Shown in pieces: positions 1-8,089 of a stretch of DNA of 17,341 bases (position 1 is its first letter; every line of letters begins with the position of its first letter). The notes below the pieces were generated by a model. The model saw only the letters and a program-made list of their open reading frames with translations. It made no database searches and was not told where the DNA came from. The position numbers and the translations under genes were made by a program. The stretch is taken from positions 1 to 17,341 of the forward strand of contig UQPQ01000053.1 of the NCBI GenBank assembly GCA_900542985.1. The letters are read 5' to 3'. The DNA is from an uncultured Bacteroides sp. (GTDB taxonomy: Bacteria; Bacteroidota; Bacteroidia; Bacteroidales; Bacteroidaceae).

Positions 1-53
1 TTGCTCAGGAACTTATAAATAAAGTTAAATTATAGTGTTGCGGAATTAAGGTT
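1..53. repeat. Left copy of a 53-bp perfect terminal inverted repeat (probable mobile-element end)
   Basis: Bases 1-53 are the exact reverse complement of 17288-17340. Identity stops sharply inward: the next base pair differs (G before AAC here in the ric reading direction, T at the right end). The repeat is AT-rich, and its inner edge reads AACCTTAATTCCGCAAC going outward from the window. It interrupts ric after about codon 82 and supplies the stop codon. Identical sequence breaking two unrelated genes is what the end of an insertion sequence or transposon would do. No transposase is visible because the window stops inside the repeat. I do not recognise the element family. Confidence 0.85.
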
Positions 54-299
54 CAATACATAATCTATCAGCAAGTCCAAAGGCCATGAAGCAAACGGAA
101 TTTCTCCTCCAGCTATGGCAGTTTCCTCCTTTTGTAAAGCATCCAATACCTGTGCTGTATCCACTCCAGCATTGGCACAAGCTTTTTCCAGAGTCACACC
201 TCCATGACAGCAAAAATCAATACCATAGCGCTTAAATACTTGTGCGGTTGAAAAACGCTCAGCCACAATATCTCCCACATTTTTATGTAATATATTCAT
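30..299 (-). CDS. ric: Ric/ScdA/YtfE-type iron-sulfur cluster repair protein, N-terminal fragment, truncated
   Basis: The fragment carries the N-terminal DUF542/ScdA_N domain of the di-iron Ric family, which repairs Fe-S clusters damaged by nitric oxide or oxidants in the cytoplasm. Visible family features are the opening IVAERF..AQVFKRYGIDFCCHGG (Cys30, Cys31) and the ASWPLDLLIDYV segment at 70-81 that leads into the hemerythrin-like domain. Family members usually have about 220-245 residues. This one has 89, of which only about 82 are native; the tail NLNSATL comes from the repeat at the window edge. The hemerythrin-like domain that binds the di-iron site is missing, so the fragment should not repair clusters. 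It starts 10 bases after hcp ends and is surely co-transcribed with it. Family identity is clear; whether the truncation is biological or an assembly edge is unresolved. Confidence 0.85.
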   Translation of the reverse strand: MNILHKNVGDIVAERFSTAQVFKRYGIDFCCHGGVTLEKACANAGVDTAQVLDALQKEETAIAGGEIPFASWPLDLLIDYVLNLNSATL

Positions 300-309
300 A
301 CTTTTTATT

Positions 310-1965
310 TTATAAGATATTAAACAATTTCAGATCTTCGTCTACAGTTCCTATACCGGCTATACCAAACTGCTCTACCAGCACTTTCGCCACACCCGGA
401 GAAAGAAAAGCAGGAAGTGTAGGTCCCAAATGGATATTTTTCACTCCCAATGAGAGTAAGGCAAGCAGAACAATAACCGCTTTCTGTTCGTACCAGGCTA
501 TGTTATACACAATAGGCAATTCATTAATATCATTCAAACCAAACACTTCTTTCAGCTTCAGTGCAATAACAGCCAGTGAATAACTATCATTACATTGTCC
601 GGCATCAAGTACACGTGGAATACCATCAATGTCGCCCAATGACAATTTATTGTACTTGTACTTGGCACAACCTGCCGTCAGAATGACACAATCGTGAGGA
701 AGTTTCTGGGCAAACTCTGTATAATATTCCCTACTCTTCATCCGTCCGTCACATCCTGCCATTACTATAAATTTACGTATGGCACCTGTCTTTACCGCCT
801 CTATGACCTTATCTGCCAATTGCAAAACCTGATGATGGGCAAAACCACCTATTATCTGACCTTCTTCAATCTGCTCAGGAGCCTTACACTGACGGGCCAA
901 CGAAATAACCTCCGAGTAATCTTTCTTTCCGTTTGCATCAGATTCAAGATGACGACAGCCGGGGTAACCGGTTGAATTGCTGGTAAAAATACGGTCTTTA
1001 TACGAAGCCGTAGCCGAAGGAGGAACAATACAGTTTGTAGTAAAGACAATCGGTCCATTGAATGAAGCAAATTCTTCACGCTGCTTCCACCAGGCATTGC
1101 CATAATTTCCTACAAAATGGGAATATTTCTTGAATGCCGGATAATAATGAGCCGGCAACATTTCGCTATGTGTATACACATCCACACCGGTTCCTTCTGT
1201 CTGTTTCAGAAGTTCTTCTATATCATGCAGATCGTGTCCGCTAATCAGAATACCCGGGTTTTGACGAGTACCAATATTCACAGCAGTGATTTCAGGATGA
1301 CCATAACGCTCAGTGTTGGCTTTATCCAACAAAGCCATTACTTTTACCCCGTATTCTCCTGTTTGTAAGGCTAAATTCAACCACTCTTCAACAGATAACA
1401 GATTTTCTGCCATACATCTTAAGGCATGGTTCATAAAAGCATGAATAGCCTCGTCATTATATCCCAAGCGCATGGCATGTTCATGATAAGCTGCCATTCC
1501 TTTCAAGCCATACAGAACCAATTCCTTCAATGAACGCAAATCGGCATCCGTTTCACAAAGAACGCCTACACGCTGCGCTTTTTCCTTATATACCTCACGA
1601 CTCCCCTGCCAACTCAGTTCATCCACTTTCGGCAAAGCAATTCCAGCCTCTTCTGCTTTTTGTATCAGGCGGTTTCTCAGCACAAGCCCTTTGTCTACTC
1701 TCGCCAGAATACTTTCTTCATCAAAATTTGCATTGGTAATGGTAGAAAAAAGAGCATCCGTTACAAAACCGCAAGTTTCATTGTCGGCTTTCATTCCATT
1801 GTCATGCAAGACATCAGCTACAACCGATACACCTCTTACTACAAAAAGCAGTAAATCCATTGCGGCAGACGTAGTATTGTTTTTTCCGCATACACCTTTC
1901 AATGTACACGCAATTCCTTTGGCCGCCTCTTGACACTGAAAACAGAACATCTGATTATTCTCCAT
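310..1965 (-). CDS. hcp: Hybrid cluster protein / hydroxylamine reductase Hcp (class I)
   Basis: This cytoplasmic Fe-S enzyme reduces hydroxylamine and, in current understanding, NO to N2O in nitrosative-stress defence. The protein has 551 residues from the chosen ATG at 1965. The N-terminal Cys8, Cys11, Cys20 and Cys26 form the compact four-cysteine motif of the class found in strict anaerobes. All ligand motifs of the hybrid cluster are present in order: GHDL (His), EMLPAHYYP (Glu), TNCIVP (Cys), AGCDGR (Cys, the persulfide site), TAGCAKY (Cys), AGQCNDS (Cys) and WYEQKA (Glu and Lys). An in-frame ATG at 2028 would add 21 residues, but it lies upstream of the predicted -7 box and transcription start, so 1965 is preferred. 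The gene heads an operon with ric and diverges from a Crp/Fnr-type regulator. It looks intact. Confidence 0.97.
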   Translation of the reverse strand: MENNQMFCFQCQEAAKGIACTLKGVCGKNNTTSAAMDLLLFVVRGVSVVADVLHDNGMKADNETCGFVTDALFSTITNANFDEESILARVDKGLVLRNRLIQKAEEAGIALPKVDELSWQGSREVYKEKAQRVGVLCETDADLRSLKELVLYGLKGMAAYHEHAMRLGYNDEAIHAFMNHALRCMAENLLSVEEWLNLALQTGEYGVKVMALLDKANTERYGHPEITAVNIGTRQNPGILISGHDLHDIEELLKQTEGTGVDVYTHSEMLPAHYYPAFKKYSHFVGNYGNAWWKQREEFASFNGPIVFTTNCIVPPSATASYKDRIFTSNSTGYPGCRHLESDANGKKDYSEVISLARQCKAPEQIEEGQIIGGFAHHQVLQLADKVIEAVKTGAIRKFIVMAGCDGRMKSREYYTEFAQKLPHDCVILTAGCAKYKYNKLSLGDIDGIPRVLDAGQCNDSYSLAVIALKLKEVFGLNDINELPIVYNIAWYEQKAVIVLLALLSLGVKNIHLGPTLPAFLSPGVAKVLVEQFGIAGIGTVDEDLKLFNIL

Positions 1966-2004
1966 AAAAATATCTTTAAATAAATACTTTACTAAATATT
2001 GCTT

Positions 2005-2022
2005 TATCTTTGCGCAAAGATA
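2005..2022. promoter_or_regulatory. Back-to-back divergent -7 promoter boxes for hcp and hcpR
   Basis: TATCTTTGCGCAAAGATA is a perfect 18-bp palindrome made of two Bacteroidetes -7 boxes (TAnnTTTG), one per strand. The minus-strand box (2022-2015) would serve hcp, with a start near 2011; the plus-strand box (2005-2012) would serve the regulator. Neither direction shows a clear TTTG at -33, which fits an activator-dependent hcp promoter. The consensus is established for the Bacteroides primary sigma factor; the start-site positions are inferred. Confidence 0.7.
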
Positions 2023-2042
2023 TTCCATCGGATACAGATGAA

Positions 2043-2060
2043 GTGTAACCTATGTTACAC
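2043..2060. promoter_or_regulatory. Crp/Fnr-type operator, probable HcpR site
   Basis: GTGTAAC-CTAT-GTTACAC is a perfect inverted repeat with 7-bp arms and a 4-base spacer, the geometry of a Crp/Fnr-family dimer site. It lies between hcp and the regulator gene. Its centre (about 2051.5) is roughly 40 bp upstream of the inferred hcp start, the classic activator position. It lies downstream of the inferred start of the regulator's own transcript, so binding could repress that gene. From memory, GTAAC/GTTAC half-sites resemble those reported for HcpR regulons outside Proteobacteria; I could not check this. Confidence 0.75.
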
Positions 2061-2102
2061 CCGACAAAAAAAGAAGTTAAATCCTGTTTTCCCTATAAAG
2101 CC

Positions 2103-2717
2103 ATGAGCAAATTCTACGAGTTACGCGACTTTCCCTTATTTACAGGATGCGCAATAGAAGAGTTTCTGCAACAAACGTCCAACCGTATCAGCACTTATAA
2201 GAAAGATGACTTGATAGCACTTCAAGGAGCACCCTGTCTCTCATTGATGCTTCTATGTACCGGAGAACTTTCTGCACGTATGGTTAATGATGAAGGTAAA
2301 GAAATTATCATTGAAAGACTGAAAGCTCCAGAAGTATTGGCTCCTGCTTTCCTATATAGCAGTGAAAACTTTTTTCCTGTCACTCTAAAAGCAGAGACAG
2401 AAGTACGTATCTGGACACTCTCAAGAGAGGGTTTCCTCGACTTAATGACAACAGACAAAAATGTTCTTCGCAATTTTCTGCAACACATATCCGACCGTTC
2501 CGTTTTTCTAAGCAAGAAACTGAATGAATTTGCCTTACAGAATTTAAATGAGAGAATTGTAAATTACCTGAAACGGCACGGGCAAATACAAAACATACAA
2601 GAAGTAGCTTCCATCATAGGAGTAGCCCGTCCTTCACTTTCAAGAGCTATCTCTGTATTAATAAATGAAGGAGTCATAGAAAAGGAAGAAAATCGGTACA
2701 AATTAAAGAACGAATAG
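2103..2717 (+). CDS. hcpR: Crp/Fnr-family transcriptional regulator, probable nitrosative-stress regulator HcpR
   Basis: A 204-residue regulator with an N-terminal cyclic-nucleotide-binding-like beta-barrel (about 10-115, with the GELSARMVNDEGKEIII strand-turn-strand), a dimerisation helix (about 118-155) and a C-terminal winged helix-turn-helix (about 163-195, recognition helix around ARPSLSRAISVL). It has Cys16, Cys45 and Cys52 but no N-terminal cysteine cluster like that of Fnr, so a 4Fe-4S oxygen sensor is unlikely. Characterised HcpR proteins sense NO, apparently through haem. Divergence from hcp-ric plus the shared operator argues strongly for that role. An in-frame ATG at 2052 would add 17 residues but lies inside the operator, so the ATG at 2103 is preferred. 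The Crp/Fnr family call is firm; the HcpR name rests on context. Confidence 0.85.
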   Translation: MSKFYELRDFPLFTGCAIEEFLQQTSNRISTYKKDDLIALQGAPCLSLMLLCTGELSARMVNDEGKEIIIERLKAPEVLAPAFLYSSENFFPVTLKAETEVRIWTLSREGFLDLMTTDKNVLRNFLQHISDRSVFLSKKLNEFALQNLNERIVNYLKRHGQIQNIQEVASIIGVARPSLSRAISVLINEGVIEKEENRYKLKNE

Positions 2718-2775
2718 ATATGTTACAGCAGAACCGACTTCAAAAAGTTTTCTTCAAGAAATAAATCTTCATAAT

Positions 2776-3363
2776 TTAAAGAGTTTCTTTAGGTTTTATA
2801 GATGAAGAGCAATCTATTTCCATTATGCCTGCCCAATACATATCTATAAAATGAAGATAAGTATCATAAGAAAGTCTTTTTTTCCCAGCGACAACAGAAG
2901 TCAGCAGAATATGTTTAAAAAAGGCTATAATACATTCATTACTAATTTCCTTCTTTATCCGGTCTGTTTTTCTCACCTCATCAAGCAACCTGTTACATAA
3001 TTCACTTAATGGTATATAGTACTCCTTTACCATCATTTTCATTATTTTCTCACTACACATAATTTCTTCAAGAAAAGGTTGAGGCAAATCAATCAGCTGA
3101 GTATATAGCAACGAATTTAAACACTTTATTGCATCCACGGCCTGTATCCCCCGCGTTTTTATTTCCACTTCATTTTTATACTCTTCAATACGATTCAACA
3201 CACATATCTTCAATAACTCTTCTTTACTTCTGAAGCATTCATAAACCGTACGTTTAGAGATAGACAGTGAACTGGAAATCTCGTCCATAGAAGTCCTTCT
3301 CACTCCTTGCTTCACGAAAAGTTCACTACTTTTAGTAAGAATTTTCTTTTTAACGTCATTCAT
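2776..3363 (-). CDS. TetR/AcrR-family transcriptional regulator
   Basis: A 195-residue protein with a typical TetR N-terminal DNA-binding domain: residues about 6-50 include KKILTKSSELFVKQGVRRTS, then the helix-turn-helix MDEISSSLSISKRTVYECFR and the conserved SKEEL end. The C-terminal half is the variable, all-helical ligand-binding and dimerisation region and gives no hint of the inducer. The gene lies downstream of the RND efflux operon on the same strand, 144 bases after the outer-membrane factor, with a large inverted repeat in the gap. TetR proteins next to RND pumps usually repress them (BmeR in Bacteroides fragilis is a known example), so repression of the upstream pump genes is the likeliest role. 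Its position at the 3' end of the operon is less common than a divergent arrangement. It converges on hcpR with 58 bases between stop codons, where I saw no clear terminator. Confidence 0.88.
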   Translation of the reverse strand: MNDVKKKILTKSSELFVKQGVRRTSMDEISSSLSISKRTVYECFRSKEELLKICVLNRIEEYKNEVEIKTRGIQAVDAIKCLNSLLYTQLIDLPQPFLEEIMCSEKIMKMMVKEYYIPLSELCNRLLDEVRKTDRIKKEISNECIIAFFKHILLTSVVAGKKRLSYDTYLHFIDMYWAGIMEIDCSSSIKPKETL

Positions 3364-3406
3364 ATAATTTCCTTTTTAAAAGCACATATATCATATCTAA
3401 ACAAAA

Positions 3407-3489
3407 CCCCTTTGACGAATATTCTTAATGAGGAAATATGAATATAAGAGTGGGGGGAAAACACAAAATAGAATATTCGGCCAAAGGGG
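3407..3489 (-). terminator. Large imperfect inverted repeat between efflux operon and tetR (terminator and/or operator)
   Basis: The arms 3407-3424 (CCCCTTTGACGAATATTC) and 3471-3489 (GAATATTCGGCCAAAGGGG) are complementary apart from a one-base indel and a mismatch. They are separated by 46 bases. Read on the minus strand, the structure begins 19 bases after the outer-membrane factor stop, and the second arm is followed by TTTTGTTT, so it could act as an intrinsic terminator. The loop is long for a terminator and each arm holds the palindrome GAATATTC, so paired regulator sites are an alternative. Confidence 0.5.
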
Positions 3490-3507
3490 ATAAATTGCAG
3501 TTTTAAA

Positions 3508-4884
3508 TTACAGATCCTGACCACCTCCCAAAGCCTGATAAAGATTAATCAGACTTTGAATTTCCTTAAAACGATTCGCTGTTTGTGCCAATTCGGCGGA
3601 TAATAAACTCTGTTTGGCAGTAAGCACTTCCAAATAAGTTGTATTACCATTCTCCATCAATAAAGATGTGCTTCGATATGCTTTTTTCAGTGAAACAATC
3701 TGCTGTTCATAGTTTTCATTCTTTTTTCTGCTCACTTGAAAAGATACTAAAGCATCATTGACTTCTACCCCAGCATTTAAAAGTGTCTGCTTAAAAGTTA
3801 AAGCAGCCTCCTCCTGTTGGGCCTTAGCGATCCGACGGCGGGCTATCAATGTTCCTTTATTAAACAAAGGTTCTGTAAGTGAAGCAACAGCTGAAGCCAG
3901 AAATTTTCCAGGATTTGTGATAATCTCGCCCAATGAATTCGTCCATCCGGCACTACCAGTCAACGTAACAGACGGATAAAAGGCTGCATTAGCTTGATTA
4001 GTTACATAAAAGGCTTGTTCCAAATCACGCTCAGCCACACGCACATCGGGACGATTGGAGAGCATCTGAATCGGAATTCCGACAGATAAAGATGGAGTAA
4101 AGCGTTGCTCTGAGAGCCTTCCTCTCGCTATTTTATGTGGCGTTTCTGCCAGTAACAAAGCAAGACTGTTTTCTACCTGATTAATCTGTTCCTCCAAATC
4201 GACTACCGAATTTTCTACCTCATAATAAGTAGCCCTCATTTGTGAGACAGCAGCCTCGTCAGCCTGTCCCGCATCCATCAATGCCTGTGTAGATTCTACG
4301 GTTTTCTTCCACGTATCTGCCGTATGACGGGAAATCTCCAATTGTTCATCAAGCATCAATAACGTATAATATGTATTTGCGATATTAGCTATCAAACTGG
4401 AGTATACCGCTTGCTTATAGTCTTCACTTTGCAGATAAGCGGCTTTAGCCTGACGCTTGGCATTCCGCAGTTTCCCGAAAATATCCAGCTCCCAACTGGC
4501 GGTAACCGGAAGTGTATAAGTGTGAGAAGCCTTGCTGCCTTCCACCGTACTGACTCCTCCTTGCGGAGACAAGGCAAAAGAGGGAAGAAAGGCTAGCTTG
4601 GCCGAAAGCAACGAAGCCTTGGCCTCTTCCACACGCAAACCCGCTGTCTGCACATCTGTATTCTGAGCCAACCCCTTTTCTATCAGTTCCTGCAAATAAG
4701 GATCTGTAAAGAAATCTCTCCAATGAATGTTTCCGATACTTGTCGTATCGGAAACTGCAACCTCTTCACCGTACAAATTCTCGGGAACTGAGGTCTGTGG
4801 TTCATAGCTGGTATATATCCCGCAACTACTCAACAAAAGCGTTGCGCCACATGCAATTATTTTTGATGTATTCATATTATTCAT
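3508..4884 (-). CDS. RND efflux outer-membrane factor, NodT/OprM (TolC-like) lipoprotein
   Basis: A 458-residue outer-membrane channel of the NodT/OprM family that completes a tripartite RND efflux complex. It has a lipoprotein signal: a hydrophobic stretch ending in LLLSSC with the lipidated Cys at 21. Typical OMF features follow: SIGNIHWRDFFTDPYLQELI near 48-67, two successive OEP repeats rich in long amphipathic helices, the first-half LPSFALSPQGG strand and the matching second-half YPSVTLTGSAGW, plus NRPDVRVAERDLEQA. It ends with LINLYQALGGG, common at the end of this family. The start is 4 bases after the pump stop codon, so the two are translated from one message. An alternative start at Met4 is equally possible. 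It appears intact. Confidence 0.95.
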   Translation of the reverse strand: MNNMNTSKIIACGATLLLSSCGIYTSYEPQTSVPENLYGEEVAVSDTTSIGNIHWRDFFTDPYLQELIEKGLAQNTDVQTAGLRVEEAKASLLSAKLAFLPSFALSPQGGVSTVEGSKASHTYTLPVTASWELDIFGKLRNAKRQAKAAYLQSEDYKQAVYSSLIANIANTYYTLLMLDEQLEISRHTADTWKKTVESTQALMDAGQADEAAVSQMRATYYEVENSVVDLEEQINQVENSLALLLAETPHKIARGRLSEQRFTPSLSVGIPIQMLSNRPDVRVAERDLEQAFYVTNQANAAFYPSVTLTGSAGWTNSLGEIITNPGKFLASAVASLTEPLFNKGTLIARRRIAKAQQEEAALTFKQTLLNAGVEVNDALVSFQVSRKKNENYEQQIVSLKKAYRSTSLLMENGNTTYLEVLTAKQSLLSAELAQTANRFKEIQSLINLYQALGGGQDL

Positions 4885-4888
4885 TTAC

Positions 4889-7800
4889 TTACTTTTCTGT
4901 GTTAAAGGCACTTTTTTCAATCAAAGTCTGTTCCTTCTCATATAAGATCTGCTGGTCGGGTTCCTTCTGCATGGGAGTACGCAATTTCTCCTGAAAGTAT
5001 TCAAATACCACAAAGAAAACCGGTACTACAAAAAGCAGAGCCAATGTACCAATCAACATACCTCCCACTACCCCTGTAGCCAAAGAACTGTTTCCATTAG
5101 CTCCGGCACCAGATGAAAACATCAGCGGAAGCATACCAAAAATCATACACAATACAGTCATGATAATGGGTCGGAAACGGGCCTGAGCAGCAGAATATGC
5201 TGAAGAGATAATACCCATGCCCTTACGACGACGTTCAATGGCATACTCTGTAATCAGAATGGCTGTTTTAGCCAACAAACCAATCAACATGATGGCTCCG
5301 GTCTGCAAATAGATGTTGTTCTCCAAACCTGCAACACGTGCAAACAGGAAACTTCCCATCAATCCGAAAGGTACAGACAGAATCACAGCCAACGGCACCA
5401 GGAAACTTTCATACAAACAAGACAAAATCAAATAAATCAATACCACACAGAGGGTATAGATAAACACGGTTTGCGCTCCTCCGCTACCAGCTTCCTCACG
5501 TGCCATACCTCCGTACTCATAGCCATAGCCGGAAGGAAGTACCTGAGCCGCCACTTCTTTAATGGCTTTCTGAACTTCACCCGTAGAATATCCATCGGCC
5601 ACATTCACATTTACATCAATCGTATTATACAAGTTGAAGCGTTTTGCGATTTCCGGACCTAAGACAGAACGCAGCGTCACAAACTGACTGACCGGAGCCA
5701 TCTCTGCTCCATTACGGACAAACATATTATCCAAAGCATGAGTATCAAGACGAGAATCCGGATCAGCCTGAATCATTACACGATATACTTTACCGAATTT
5801 ATTATAATTTGAAACGTATGAACCTCCACAATAAGCACCAACCACATCGAGCACATCATTCGGACTGATACCTGCACGTTTACATTTTGCGGCATCCACA
5901 TCGACTGCTATCTGAGGGAAATTCATCGCATATGAACTATAGGCCATAGCCACTTCCGGACGCTGGTTCAAAGCCATAATGAATTCCTGTACAGATTCAT
6001 AAAAAGGCTGCATGTCACCACCGGTCTTATCCTCCATATAAAGTTCAACCGCATTACCTGTTCCATACCCCGGAATCATAGCAGGCTGAAAACAGAAAAC
6101 CTGTGCTTCTTTAATCTGACTGAACTGCTCATTCAGTCGTTTCATCACAGCCTCAACGGCATGTTCTTTTCCTTTTCGTTCGTCCCAGTGATACAATCGG
6201 ATAATGATTGAACCGTAGGAAGTACCTTGACCGGAAATCAATCCATATCCAGTAATACGAGAATAATGCTCAATTTCAGGAGTAGCTCTTAATATTTCCT
6301 GTACCTTATCCATTACCTTATTGGTTTCCGCCAACGAATTACCAGGAGAAGTACTAATGTTCACCATCATCGTACCTTGGTCTTCTTGAGGCACAAGTCC
6401 GGTTTTGGTTGTCGACATCAAATAGACTAACAATACCGAAGCAATTCCCAAAGAAGTCCATACCAGCCAACGACGATGGAAAAAGAACATCAGCCCTTTC
6501 TTATATTTACCCAACATCGTATTAAATGAAGCATTATACGCAGCACGCACACGGCCGCTGAAACTCTTCAAGTTTTTTTCGGTATCGGAAGGTTTCATCA
6601 TCATGGCACACAAAGCCGGACAGAGTGTCAATGCATTTACGCAGGAAAGTCCTACTGCCACAGCCATTGTAACCCCAAATTGAGTGTAGAACACTCCAGA
6701 GGTTCCTCCCATAAAGGTCACCGGAATAAATACAGCCATAAATACAAAAGTACACGACACAACTGCCATTGTCACATCACTCATGGCATCCTTTGTAGCA
6801 AGATAAGGAGAACGATATCCCACATCAAACTTGGCCTGTACAGCCTCTACTACAATAATCGCATCATCCACTACGGTACCAATAGCCAGCACAAGAGCAA
6901 ACAAGGTCAGGATATTGATACTGAATCCGGCCACCGACAGGAAAGCAAACGTACCAATCAATGACACAATGATGGAAATAGAAGGAATCAAGGTACTCTT
7001 GAAATCATGCAAGAAGAAATAAACCACCAGGACTACCAGAATAATAGCTATCACCAAAGTTTCAACCACATTGTCGATAGAAGCAAAAAGGAAGTCGTTT
7101 ACACTCATCATCTGAATAAACTCCGTTCCCTCCGGAAGGTCTTTTGAAATATCATCCAGCAAGTCGGAAATCTCCTGGTTTACAGCTGTAGCATTGGCAC
7201 CAGCCACCTGAAAAACCATAAAAGTAACTCCCGGTACCCCGTCAGCTTCACCATGGAAGCTATAAGATTCACGTCCCAATTCTACTTCTGCAATATCTCT
7301 TACCCGAAGTACAGAACCGTCTTTCTGCGAACGTATTACCATGTTTTCAAATTCCTCCACACTCTTCAAACGACCTTTATACTTCATGGTATACTGAAAC
7401 ACATTATCCGAACTTTCACCCAAAGATCCTGTGGGCGCTTCAATATTCTGTTCTGCCAGCACGGTAGTTACATCGGAAGGTACCAGACCATACTGTGCCA
7501 TTTTATCAGGCTTCATCCAGATACGGATACTATAGGTATCTCCCATCAGCTGTACGTCACCAACACCCTGAATACGCTTTACCTGAGGAATCACATTGAT
7601 GTCAAGATAGTTGGCCAGGAAGGTCTCATCATAACGATTGTCGGGACTGATAAGACTGTTAATCTGAAGATAACTATTCTGACGCTTCATAGTGCTGACT
7701 CCAATTGCTGTTACTTCGGAAGGCAGCAATCCCTGCGCTTCAGATACACGGTTCTGCACATTCACCGCTGCCATATCCGGATCGGTGCCCTGCTTAAAAT

Positions 7801-8080
7801 AAACCAAGATTTCGGCCGTACCTGCATTGGTAGCGGTAGAAGTGATATATATCATGTTTTCTACCCCGTTGATACTTTCTTCCAGCGGCATAATGACACT
7901 GTTCATCACCGCATCGGCATTGGCACCGGTATAAGTGGCTTCCACACGCACGGTAGGCGGAGCGATATCAGGATATTGCTCTACCGGAAGTGTATAAAGT
8001 GATATAAATCCAACAATCAGAATCAAGACCGATATGGAGAGGGCCATCACCGGCCGCTTAATAAATATATTTCCTTTCAT
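4889..8080 (-). CDS. RND multidrug efflux pump, inner-membrane AcrB/MexB-type (HAE-1) transporter
   Basis: A 1063-residue proton-driven exporter, the usual length of the HAE-1 family (about 1030-1060). It opens with FIKRPVMALSISVLILIVG (TM1) and continues with the porter-domain signatures LPVEQYPDIAPP and ATYTGANADAV. The proton-relay aspartates are in GTVVDDAIIVVE (Asp405 and Asp406), matched by the TM10 lysine in LLAKTAILITEYA (Lys938). Two repeats of six membrane helices flank two large periplasmic loops, and TM12 is followed by a charged tail of about 30 residues. It is the drug-binding engine of the complex, and substrates cannot be read from the sequence. Gaps of 9 bases (to the fusion protein) and 4 bases (to the channel) indicate one operon. 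No frameshift or missing key residue was seen. Confidence 0.97.
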   Translation of the reverse strand: MKGNIFIKRPVMALSISVLILIVGFISLYTLPVEQYPDIAPPTVRVEATYTGANADAVMNSVIMPLEESINGVENMIYITSTATNAGTAEILVYFKQGTDPDMAAVNVQNRVSEAQGLLPSEVTAIGVSTMKRQNSYLQINSLISPDNRYDETFLANYLDINVIPQVKRIQGVGDVQLMGDTYSIRIWMKPDKMAQYGLVPSDVTTVLAEQNIEAPTGSLGESSDNVFQYTMKYKGRLKSVEEFENMVIRSQKDGSVLRVRDIAEVELGRESYSFHGEADGVPGVTFMVFQVAGANATAVNQEISDLLDDISKDLPEGTEFIQMMSVNDFLFASIDNVVETLVIAIILVVLVVYFFLHDFKSTLIPSISIIVSLIGTFAFLSVAGFSINILTLFALVLAIGTVVDDAIIVVEAVQAKFDVGYRSPYLATKDAMSDVTMAVVSCTFVFMAVFIPVTFMGGTSGVFYTQFGVTMAVAVGLSCVNALTLCPALCAMMMKPSDTEKNLKSFSGRVRAAYNASFNTMLGKYKKGLMFFFHRRWLVWTSLGIASVLLVYLMSTTKTGLVPQEDQGTMMVNISTSPGNSLAETNKVMDKVQEILRATPEIEHYSRITGYGLISGQGTSYGSIIIRLYHWDERKGKEHAVEAVMKRLNEQFSQIKEAQVFCFQPAMIPGYGTGNAVELYMEDKTGGDMQPFYESVQEFIMALNQRPEVAMAYSSYAMNFPQIAVDVDAAKCKRAGISPNDVLDVVGAYCGGSYVSNYNKFGKVYRVMIQADPDSRLDTHALDNMFVRNGAEMAPVSQFVTLRSVLGPEIAKRFNLYNTIDVNVNVADGYSTGEVQKAIKEVAAQVLPSGYGYEYGGMAREEAGSGGAQTVFIYTLCVVLIYLILSCLYESFLVPLAVILSVPFGLMGSFLFARVAGLENNIYLQTGAIMLIGLLAKTAILITEYAIERRRKGMGIISSAYSAAQARFRPIIMTVLCMIFGMLPLMFSSGAGANGNSSLATGVVGGMLIGTLALLFVVPVFFVVFEYFQEKLRTPMQKEPDQQILYEKEQTLIEKSAFNTEK

Positions 8081-8089
8081 AATCGTCTG

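Noticed and set aside
852..1103. Other-frame open frames inside hcp and elsewhere (for example 694-975, 852-1103, 4445-4723, 10946-11239)
   Set aside because: All overlap well-supported genes, lack promoters and domains, and read as shadows of the true frames.
2715..2730. GTTAC near the hcpR stop codon as a second operator half-site
   Set aside because: No partner GTAAC arm lies at the right spacing, and a five-base match is expected by chance.
2718..2775. A terminator between the convergent hcpR and tetR genes
   Set aside because: Only very short complementary stretches (about 4 bp) occur there, not enough to support a stem-loop.
7253..8002. A 249-residue open frame on the plus strand opposite the RND pump gene
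   Set aside because: It lies wholly within the pump coding region on the other strand, has no recognisable domain, and its composition looks like a mirror of codon bias rather than a protein.
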